In this document: piece by piece, positions 55,553 through 64,000 of the stretch
Position numbering within the stretch: the first letter of the stretch is position 1
Layout of the letters: each line of letters starts with the position of its first letter
Assembly (NCBI GenBank): GCA_963921825.1
Contig: OY997589.1
Coordinates: 72,276,523 to 72,340,522, forward strand
Direction: 5' to 3'
From: Erodium maritimum
Lineage: Eukaryota; Streptophyta; Magnoliopsida; Geraniales; Geraniaceae
DNA length: 64,000 nucleotides
Translations under genes and position numbers: made by a program
The notes under the pieces: model-generated
What the model was told of the DNA's origin: nothing
What the model saw: only the letters and a program-made list of their open reading frames with translations
Databases searched by the model: none

Positions 55553-57174
55553 TTACTCGGAATACGAACTATCTTCCTCATTCTCTAGCTCTCTCACATT
55601 ATTAGCTATAGCTTCAACTTTCAATGATAGCCGCTGAGTGTGTTCCTCTATATACTTCAACACTATTTGTAACTGCGTTTGATAAGCTGCAGATTTCTTT
55701 CTCTCCCGATGCAGCTCCATGGATAGTTCTCGAATTTTCAGATCTTTCTGATCCTGCAAAGTGAGAAAATATGTATCAGCACACCATAGAGATGCTATCT
55801 AAAGAATTAATAAATTTTACAATCAAGGCAGGCCATATAATGTTGAAGCTTCATGAATTATCAGGACAGTCAAGGCCAAGTTCATAACTTGATACAACTA
55901 CCTAGCACATTTTCCACCAACAACACAATGAGTAATAGGCCAAGTTCATAAAGAACACGAACTGTTAGGGAACGGTTGTATCACCCAAATAGTCATATGC
56001 TTATAATCAAAGTGAATTGTCTTCAATAAGGATATCAGACGTAGTAAGCAGATATTCTCTAGATCAAATCTAAGTACCAGCTATATTATTTTTCATTGTA
56101 AATGTATAAAGGTTAATTGCAGATAGCTATTGCGCAATACAAGTCTTTAGTACACGACTATCTCCAACTTTAAAACATTATTTACAGCCACCTAAACTTT
56201 CAAAGATAGCAGAAAACTCTTTTTTGCCAAAAATGACAAAAACGCCCTTGACCCTAATTTCAAAAATTACCATTTTTTCGTCTTTTTAATAGTTCTATCT
56301 TTTAAGGAGACTTTTTACATCCAACAAAAAATGATTTCGTATTTATTAAGTCTTTTTTTATAGATTAGGATCAAAGGCCTTTTCGCATTTTCTGGTGGAA
56401 AAGAGTTCCATGTACTTTTTTTTGAAAGTTTAGGTAGTTGGATGTAAAAGTTTAAAGTTGGCAATAATTAAGTGGAAAAGACAATAATGCATGATAACTA
56501 TCTACAATTAACCCTATATCAAATGAAACAGTTGTTTGCAAGGTTTTAGCACAAGAAACGGAAAGAACGAGTCTTGAGTAGGAAAAAACACACACAAAAA
56601 AAAATCAGTCACACACACTACTACTCAGCCATACCTCACAAAATGCAATCCTATGTGATCGTCGAGGTGGTATTTCCTTAGGGTTCAGTTCATGATTATG
56701 CTCTTTCACAAAACCATAAATAACCCACTTTCCTCCATCCTTAGCAGTAATCCTCAACATTGCATTGCACCCCTCCCTAGTGGCAGGTCTAGATGAAAGA
56801 ACTCCATCTCCTCTCTTTGCATATTTTTCTGCACGAAAACCTTCTTTCGAGCATACAAATTCGCGGCCAATTATAGAATTATCCTTAAGTGATCGACGTG
56901 TACGATTATTCCTTATGGTGAAGCCTATACGCCTTCCATACATCTCGTAGAATTCCCTTGCATCTTCTGCAGATTCAAACTCCATGCCTACAAATGGTTC
57001 GAAGGGTTCCAAAGTCAAAGGAAAGTTTTGCATTGATGATTGGGGGATATTATCATTTCCATCCACAGGTTCTGATAGCTCATCATCTCCAGTTTCATGG
57101 CCATCAAAAGTTTCAGCCAGCCAATGCCTATAAGTTCTGCTTGAATTATATCCTTGGCCTGATGTACTCGCCAT
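55553..57174 (-). CDS. FAR1-related short DNA-binding protein B
   Basis: Two coding exons, 56635-57174 and 55553-55753 (minus strand), with a GT-AG intron in phase 0 at the same place as in gene A; 246 residues. FAR1 domain ~70-165: MEFESAEDAREFYEMYGRR, EFVCSKEGF, GCNAMLRI, GFVKEHNHEL, with Cys/Cys/His/His ligands kept. The coiled-coil C-terminus (DQKDLKIRELSMELHRERKKS...) ends SSYSE. It lacks the MULE transposase and SWIM domains, like gene A and the short Arabidopsis FAR1-type proteins. I start at the ATG at 57174; the preceding in-frame codon is GTG. The intron holds a Mutator-type MITE (56111-56514). A and B are diverged, so the duplication is old. Predicted nuclear; target unknown. Confidence 0.93.
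56111..56514. mobile_element. Mutator-type MITE in the FAR1-B intron
   Basis: Imperfect TIRs: left ggttaattgcagatagct and right (reverse complement) gggttaattgtagatagtt, with similarity continuing to cacctaaactttcaaa-type blocks, leaving an AT-rich centre. The flanks tgtataaa and tatatcaaa are similar but not identical, so the target duplication is uncertain. 404 bp, non-coding, clear of the splice sites. Confidence 0.75.
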
Positions 57175-58499
57175 CACGAACTTGCCAGAGCACGAGGCAA
57201 GTTATTGCATCAGGCAAAACTTCAGTGGTGAATGCCTAAAACATAGATGAAGCAAAAAGAAGAGATGACCTCAGATATGTCCTCCATATCTACCCATAAA
57301 TTCAACATTGACACAGATTCAATCTCCAGATCTTGGGTGGATATCCACGTAAGGAATTTATATCTAATTATTCAATAAGTCAAATGGAAGATATAGCAAA
57401 CAATTTGAGTTCCTCCTCTATGGTGTTGTGTGTGAGGTGAGAGGGGTTTCTCTAAATTGGATCAGATGGTATGTGGCATTAGTTTGGGTGGGTTGTAAAC
57501 ATGACAAATTTGCAGTTTAGTGTTTATTCAGTAGCTTAAGTTCACTAATGTAGAGGATGGTTCATATCGAACAATAGCATGGGTACATCAGGCAAATCCA
57601 AGAAATCTTCTTAAATGTGATATTTAACACCCAAGTTACCAGGAGAAAGTTTCCCAAATATATTCAGAATTATCGGTAAATGAAAATAACATGGGACTTT
57701 AAAGTAACTTCTTACACATAAGCTTTCATGCAAGTGTGTTTTATATGACAAGACGAAGTTAGGAATTCATGTTATGACAAGATCATCAAATACTAAATTT
57801 ATCCAAAACAAAATGAAAAATAAATAATACTGTACAGAAACTCAACTTCAACCTTGGATCTAGACACCAATGCTGAAACCAGTGGATAGCAACAGCATCC
57901 TAGTTCCATTCCACACCAAACATTTGCACAGAAAATTTAAATTGTATATCACTCACTAACTAATTCAAAATTCAAGCTCTATCTTACTTCATTTAGCCAT
58001 AAACATCTCAAAATCATCCGATCAAGTTTCACAACGCATCGAATCATAAACTGAGAAGACACTAAATGCATACCAGAGCACAACTTCACCCCAAAATGTG
58101 TTGTGAATTAGGCGCAACTGACCAAAAGCATGAGCCTTACGACTTCACGAAATCAACCATCGACAGTTTAATCCGACCCATGTAGACTAGTATCAGAAAG
58201 TAGATGAACATACATGCATAAGAATGTCTGGTAAGGAACAGAAATTGAAACCCTAACCCCGAAATTGTCAGCTCTGTTGGGTCTGCAAGAAGTGGGGGTG
58301 GAGCTTGGTCACGGCATCGACCATGGCGAAGAAACTGTGAGTATCGGTCACTGGACACGGTGGCGAAACTAGCTTTTATGAGTCCGTCTCTTTCGTTTGA
58401 GGTCCCACTATCCTAGGAACTCCCCTTCGTCACTATGTCCTACACACGAACAGTACCTGATTTTTGTTCTTTTGACAGAACAGTACTGATTTTTATTTA
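57175..58499 (-). promoter_or_regulatory. FAR1-B leader and upstream region
   Basis: No other gene is seen. A plausible non-coding first exon lies around 58230-58360 on the minus strand, where the sequence is less AT-rich. The stretch 57180-58220 is AT-rich and intron-like. Confidence 0.4.
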
Positions 58500-58915
58500 G
58501 GGAAAACTACGAATGTATACACTGAAGTTAGCACGTTTAAGTGACGATTATCCTGAAGTTCAAAACTTACTAATGCATACTCTGAAGTTATAATTTGTAA
58601 CTAAAAACCCCTCTGTCAGCTAAAATGACAAAAATAGCTTCAACTACACTTCAATAATTATTTTAAAAAAATTATTTAAAAATCACTTTTGTACTATATA
58701 TATATATTTATTTATTAAATGACTTCATTTTTATTTAAAAAATCACTTCAGTTTTATTTTTAAAAAATCACTGAGGGTATTTTCGTCATTTTAGCTGACT
58801 TAAAGGGTTTTTAGTTACAAGTTGTAACTTCAGGATATGCATCAGTAAGTTTTGAACTTTAGTGTAATCATCGGTCAAACATGACAACCTCAAGATATGC
58901 ATTTATAGTTTACCC
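58500..58915. mobile_element. Mutator-type MITE upstream of FAR1-B
   Basis: Perfect 9-bp duplication ttttattta (58491-58499 and 58916-58924). TIRs are ~120 bases: left gggaaaactacgaatgtatacactgaag; right in reverse complement gggtaaactataaatgcatatcttgag. Both then carry cagctaaaatgac-type sequence facing inward. 416 bp, AT-rich centre, non-coding. Confidence 0.88.
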
Positions 58916-58964
58916 TTTTATTTACAAGGGGAAATATCAATTGTACATTTCACTGTCACATGTC

Positions 58965-59279
58965 TTTTTTTTAGCAAGAAGTAGATATTAATAAATATTG
59001 AAGATAACTATGGCAAGATAAATGATAAAATTGAAAAGAGTGAGACATGATTCCGAATTGAGACGCGAGTCTTAGAGTAACATGTCCGATTTTTCAGGTA
59101 AAATCTGAGAGGGTAGATCCTCTTGATGATGGGCGTATGGTCGTAGCTCAATTTGGTTTTTCCATGACTCGATCTGAAAATGTCCGTAGTGTCTAAGAAA
59201 CACACTAGTCTCTCGACAAAGACCTTTTCAGGGCAACAGGAGGAATGAATACCGGCATCCAAGGAGAACATTAGAAAAA
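58965..59279 (-). mobile_element. LINE-type 3' end, minus strand, split by a Mutator-like element
   Basis: A T-run at 58965-58972 plus agcaagaagtagatattaataaatatt gives, on the minus strand, a plant LINE/retroposon 3' end. It is interrupted at 59279 by the Mutator-like insertion and probably resumes at 60748. Confidence 0.6.
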
Positions 59280-60738
59280 TGGTTATTATCATACGAGTAC
59301 CCTAAAAATATTTGGTTTTCATCCGAGTACTCTAAAAGTACTTTGTGACAGATAAGTACCCAAACGAAATATTGTGTTTCAACTTAATCCCGATGTTAGT
59401 TTTCCATCCATTTTGGATGGAAAATTGTCATGTGCCTGGCACATGACCCCAATTTTATTAAAAATGACAACCCTACCCCTCCCAAAAATTACCCCCTTTA
59501 TGTTTAAAACCCTAATCCCTTTATGTTTTAATTCCCACACAACCTCCATTCTCCACTGTCTTCCTCGCCATCACAACCTCCCTCAAGATCTGCAGCCCAC
59601 GAGCCATCACCAGACCTCCATCACCACAAACCCCTCACCTCTTCCACCTCGCCTCGCCTCTTCCTCCCGTCGTCGTCGCTGTCGTCGGAGCCCGGATTCG
59701 AACTCAAATCCTCTCTCTCATCCTTCCCTTTATTCATCCCAAACAACCCCTTGAACCACCTCGTCGCCTTACTATCTCCGGCGACTGAACTCAAAAACAG
59801 AGCAGAGAAGCGAACCAGAGAAATCTAGAGGAAGAAGAAGAAGAAACAAAGATTGAATTTTTCAGACACGAAATTGTTATTACAGCTCACACAGAGTCCT
59901 AGATTTGTCCATGAGTTTTGATTTTTGGGGTGCTCTGTACTTTTCATTTTTCTTGTCTGGGTTGTTCTGATTTTTGAGGTTTAACTTGCAATTTAATTTT
60001 TTGTTCTTTGAAATACACTGTGGATGGTTGATGCATGTTGTTTTCAGCTGATTTTCAGATCCCCATTTGATGAACACGATGAACATGGTTAGGGATCTGT
60101 TGAAGGTAGGGATAAGAATTTGAGAAAATAAAACAATTAATTAAGATTTAAAGAATTACTAACATATTAATGATAAATTAAAACAATTAATTCATAATAA
60201 GGAAATTAAAGAATTATTTAAAGAAAATACAGGAAAAATATAAGTTTTGTAGAAAAAGTAAAATAAGTTTTTTGAAAATAAAAAACTGATTTAAAAAAAT
60301 AAAAACTGATTTAAAAAAATAAAAACTGATTTTAAAAAATAAAATGTGAATTTTTAAATAAAAATTGATTTTTTGAAAATAAAAATTGATTTTTAAAAAT
60401 TAAACACTGTTTTTTTAAAAGAAAAAATAATTTTTATAAAATAAAAATATTTTTTATAAAATATTATCTGATTTTTTGAAATAGAAAACAAAATTTTAAA
60501 ATAGAAAACAGATTTTTGAAATTTAATGGCATGTGTTTGAAAATTTGACTGTTAGTGAGGGGTATTTTGGACTTTTTAAGTGTTTGGATGGGAAAATGGA
60601 TGGAAAATAGACAGACACTAACGGCGGGTGCTGATTTGAAACACAATGTTTTGTTTGGGTACTTATCTGTCACAAAGTATTTTTAGGGTACTCGGATGAA
60701 AACCAAGTATTTTTAGGGTACTCGTATGATAATAACCC
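59280..60738. mobile_element. Long-TIR Mutator-like element, related to the 20.8-kb element
   Basis: 9-bp duplication ttagaaaaa (59271-59279 and 60739-60747). Long TIRs: left tggttattatcatacgagtac; right (reverse complement) gggttattatcatacgagtac; alignable for over 200 bases to the ttccatccattt motif. The motif order (ccatccatttt, then taccc-ctcac, then gtcaaattttcaaa) matches the element at 20785-22599, so both belong to one family. The centre (~59510-60110) is CT- and C-rich at the left with a 126-codon Pro/Ser-rich frame (59374-59754), then less GC-rich. The right arm contains an aaaactgattt-type tandem repeat (60280-60380). No transposase. Confidence 0.87.
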
Positions 60739-60747
60739 TTAGAAAAA

Positions 60748-61310
60748 GGGCGAGGCTTAGAGCCGAGATAACTCTGACCCTAACACGGAGGGGTGTGCTT
60801 CCTCAGACACACCCCGTTGCTCGGGATCATACACATTGGCTCTAGCGAGGCTGCTTTGCAGGCCTCGTCTAGGATGAGGCGGCCCTACACGGAGGCCCTA
60901 GGTGATCAGATACGCCACAATCCTGATGTTAGAACCTGGGTTCGTCCCCCGATGAGCTCGGATGATCGGAGGGCGACAAATGATATTTGGGACCTCAGTA
61001 GATCCCCCACATGTAGGAAAATGGGCTCGTGGCAGAGGCTGCGAATGAGGCGGATGTGACAATGACAAATGAGGTGGGGGTGCTAATGGTGGTCGATTGA
61101 TCGCCGGAGGAGAAGAAAGAGGAGGTGGTGCTTGATCGTGAGTGATGGTTGAAGAACGTGGCGCCTTCGATCTCTTCCTCCAATCGTTCCGAGAGGGGAT
61201 CCAGAACAGAGGCGTTGGAGTAGATGGAGGAGGAAGTGGTAGTGATAATAGAACTCTGGTAGATGGTTGAGCCAAAATAGGTTGAGCTATTGAGAGAGTC
61301 ATGACTTTCT
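60748..61310 (-). mobile_element. Probable 5' half of the split minus-strand retroposon
   Basis: Resumes after the Mutator-like insertion. Minus-strand translation gives Pro/Ser-rich open frames (60898-61302) without a known domain, similar in style to the leaders of the other poly(A) retroposons. Joining to 58965-59279 is inferred from orientation and position only. Confidence 0.45.
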
Positions 61311-61329
61311 TACCAGAAGTTAATCATTT

Positions 61330-62114
61330 GGGTTATGTACGATTTGGTACCCAAATGTTTTGTCCACGAACGATATGGTACTCTTATGTTTCAATTGACC
61401 AATTTGGTACCCAAATGATTTGTCCACGGACGGAGGTAGCATATTCCGTTAGAAAACTAACGGAATATTCTTCTAAATTAGACATGTGCAGTTAAGTGGG
61501 GTGTGAAATGACGATTTTACCCTTTCTTATTTTAAGCTTATAAATGTGATAGACAAAATTACCATTATAACCTTAGTTATAATACAATAATAATTAAACT
61601 AAATTTTTTTGAAAATTAAAATTTTAAAATTTAAGAATTTAAAAATGAAATAAATAAAATTTAAAATTTAAATATATAAATAAAACAATTTAAAATTTTA
61701 AAATAATAAATAATAAAAAATTTAAAAATAAAAAAACTAAATACAAAACTAAAAAATAAAAATAAAAAAATTAAATAATAAGTAAATAAATAAATAAATT
61801 TTATAAAAAAATATTTCAATAAAATAAAATAAATTTATTTTTTTGAAAAAATAAAATACTTATTAAAAAATAAGTTTAAATATAAAGTCAAAAGTCAATA
61901 TAAGGGTAAAACAGTCTTTAAACATTAAAGTCAAAAGTCAACTAAAATGATAAAGGGTAAAATGGTCTTTTCACTTTGGTCTGTTAGTTTTTTAACCCCA
62001 TTAACCCAAATCGTTTGTGGACGAAACATTTGGGTATCAAATTGAAAAAACAATTCATAAGGGTACCATATCGTTCGTGGACGAAGCATTTGGGTACCAA
62101 ATCGTAAATAACCC
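61330..62114. mobile_element. Mutator-type MITE, 785 bp
   Basis: Perfect 9-bp duplication taatcattt (61321-61329 and 62115-62123). The TIR starts gggttatgtacgatttggtaccc on the left and gggttatttacgatttggtaccc on the right (reverse complement). Each carries two gtccacgaacga-type motifs. The TIRs extend ~130 bases around an AT-rich centre. No coding sequence. Confidence 0.92.
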
Positions 62115-62123
62115 TAATCATTT

Positions 62124-62399
62124 ATTACAGGGAAAATCCCAATAACACATTCTGAACTATTTTTTAACACAAATATGTTGTACTAGTTTTTATTTTCTAA
62201 AAATGTATTTACATTTTTAATTTGTCATCAAAAGTTAATAACTTACATTTGTTTTTGTTTTTGTTTTGTTAAATGGATGGATAAATGAACTATTATGTCG
62301 TCGACGCAAGGTTTTTGTATTTGTCAAAAATTCTAAAATTGTCTTTTCCCTTCTTATCTGTTTTTTTAAACATCGAATGCAAATTTAAATTAAATCTCG
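62124..62399. other. AT-rich stretch
   Basis: About 280 bases with no recognised gene or repeat between the MITE and the LINE remnant. Confidence 0.5.
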
Positions 62400-63062
62400 G
62401 GAAGCTTTGGAAGGTATCCGAGCTATGGAGTCGTGGTCTGTCTACGGCACGATGTTACTCCTAACGCCTCTACTACCTTGAACCCAACCAGAAAGCTTAA
62501 GCTTTCGATCCGCCTGGATATCGGTAAAAGCCTATGATATCCCGGTCAAAGCTAGAACATTCCAGATAAGAGCCTTCATCGTCTCAAATCTGGAATGAGG
62601 AAGAAATCCAAAGGGCAGATACCTCAAAAGCCCATAGTAAGCCCCGGGGCTGGGACACGTTCTTGTGGCTCCGAGTAGAGTTGGATGCTACACGGCCGCT
62701 TCGCCGTCTCCTTGTTTTTCAAATTGATGTAAAGGAAAAGTCGCTTAAAGTACGACTTGAGTATGAAAAGCTACCGTATTTTTATTATCGGTGTAGCCGA
62801 CTTGATCATATAAACAAAGATTGTCTAACGGTCCTCCCAGGTGTGGATCAACTTGCACAGAGGTATAGGGAGTCTCTCCGAGCTCTACCAGCAACCCAAG
62901 CGAAAGAGATTTCTTGTACGGACTAGAATGTCATGCCACCATCGGTCCCTACTAGCATGCAACTAACTCATGTTAACCCTTGTTTGCCTATTTTTGTGAC
63001 AGCTCCCAAGGAGAGAGGGGAACCACTCCAGCCGATCAATACAACTCCCATGGTTGGGTGTG
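62400..63062 (+). pseudogene. LINE ORF1 remnant with zinc knuckle (DUF4283/zf-CCHC type)
   Basis: 62663-62926 encodes LRVELDATRPLRRLLVFQID, then VRLEYEKLPYFYYRCSRL and DHINKDC, the conserved ORF1 core before the zinc knuckle of plant L1-type LINEs. The first zinc-knuckle Cys appears as Tyr (FYYRC in place of the usual FCYRC), so the knuckle is damaged. The frame has no proper ATG at its start and stops at 62924. 62400-62660 is homologous in style but frameshifted. No RT follows, because an LTR-like sequence begins near 63063. Confidence 0.8.
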
Positions 63063-64000
63063 ACTGTAAGAACAACCTCCGGTCGATCCCAGTCGAACCG
63101 GTAAATTCTAGCGAAGTTTGACTTTCGGCCGGATAAGTCAACCGATGACTCTGGAAGTCATTCAGGACCTTTCCGGGGCCCAAAAAGCTTAGCCACTATC
63201 ACGGTTAGCCTAGTTAGGCCATTTCCTTTCGTTTGACTGTAATATTGGAAAAAGCCAACTTTGGTCAAATCCGAACTTTTTATCGACTAAATACGATTAA
63301 GTTGGACTGCTGGATTTTAATTAAAGGAGAGTGGCCCCCACTATGCCACATGTCACTAGTGTCTTGAAGGAAAAGAAAGAGGCTCTAATGACCTTCCTAC
63401 CCTCACTAGTTGTCCATAAAGGGATAAGAACTAAAAGGTTTTTTGGTCTTTTTCACCTCTAGGTCTTTTTAAGGCATTAGATGACACAAAATCAGATTTA
63501 TTCCCTTGTAGCAGCCGAAAATTGAGAGAGAAAGGAGAGCTTGGAGCTTCCATGGTGTCTTGAAGGAAAAGCAAGAGAAAATGGGACCTTTTGTGCCAAT
63601 CTCTACCCAAATCCTCTCTAAAATCCCTTTATCTTCATCAACTCATTCTCCTAAAGGTTTGTATACTCTTAACTCTTCATTTCAATCACTTTCATTTCAT
63701 GGGTTTCCTTGCTTTTGAATAGAACTTATTGGGTTTTACCTTGTTTAGTGTGGATTGGTGTTGTAGAGAAGGAGTAGATGAATTGTTGTTGAAATCCTTG
63801 AGTTTTTAATTGTTTTTGATTGGGAAATCCTTTGGGTACTTGTTTGGATGATTCCTACCATGGGTAGAGAAGAAATGGAGTTATTGAACTGTTTTGGGAG
63901 TTTTGGATGACTGAAAATGGAGATTTTTGATGTATTTTCGTGAAAATCGTGTCTGAAGGAGGAAGAAGACGGAACTGCCCAAACCCGTCACGGATCCGTG
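63063..64000 (+). mobile_element. Probable LTR (gypsy type), running off the window
   Basis: Begins TGTAAGAACAACC right after the LINE ORF1 sequence breaks off. It contains a leader-like stretch (gagagagaaaggagagcttggagctt) after a T-rich region, as in plant gypsy LTRs, and ends the window with ccgtcacggatccgtg. The right LTR end and any duplication are outside the window, so the call is tentative. Confidence 0.5.

Overview
This is a nuclear genomic window from a flowering plant, almost certainly a core eudicot. Supporting evidence: long GT-AG introns, a GCN2 and an ERdj2/Sec63 gene whose exons align closely with what I know of the Arabidopsis proteins, nuclear-type tRNA genes, FAR1-related genes, plant LINE, Copia, Mutator and hAT relics, and a decayed endogenous caulimovirid. 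I cannot name the species.

Layout. 1-12.8 kb: the eIF2-alpha kinase GCN2 (+), 29 coding exons and 1240 residues by my reconstruction, with a Stowaway MITE in one intron. 13.0 kb: tRNA-Thr(UGU). 14.4-15.6 kb: rotting Copia remnant (-). 15.7-26.6 kb: a block of poly(A) retroposons, LINE tails, a 1.8 kb long-TIR Mutator-like element with a GC-rich centre, tRNA-Ser(GCU) and CACTA-like repeats. 26.7-31.3 kb: ERdj2/Sec63 (-), 10 coding exons and 669 residues. 31.8-35.0 kb: Harbinger-like and LINE relics and an AT-rich hairpin region. 35.0-37.6 kb: endogenous caulimovirid (-), broken. 37.6-42.4 kb: nested transposons. 43.0-43.6 kb: an intronless calmodulin-like gene with an exact 27-bp internal duplication. 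44.0-45.7 and 55.6-57.2 kb: two short FAR1-type DNA-binding genes on the same strand with the same intron position (247 and 246 residues). Between and around them lie non-autonomous Mutator-like elements, a 2.9 kb solo LTR and poly(A) retroposons. 58.5-64 kb: more Mutator-like elements, a LINE ORF1 relic and probably the start of another LTR.

The host genes do not form an operon or pathway. GCN2 (cytosolic amino-acid stress sensing) and ERdj2 (ER translocation) are housekeeping genes, the CML is a Ca2+ sensor, and the two FAR1-type genes are predicted nuclear DNA-binding proteins. The most informative part of the window is its transposon archaeology. Target-site duplications (TSDs) are readable for about a dozen insertions, which fixes element ends, superfamilies and, in several cases, insertion order. 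The most unusual candidates are a family of poly(A) retroposons sharing a 3' tail, the concentration of Mutator-like miniatures around FAR1 genes (a family itself derived from Mutator transposases), and the CML linker duplication. All coordinates were worked out by eye; no alignment or database search was run.
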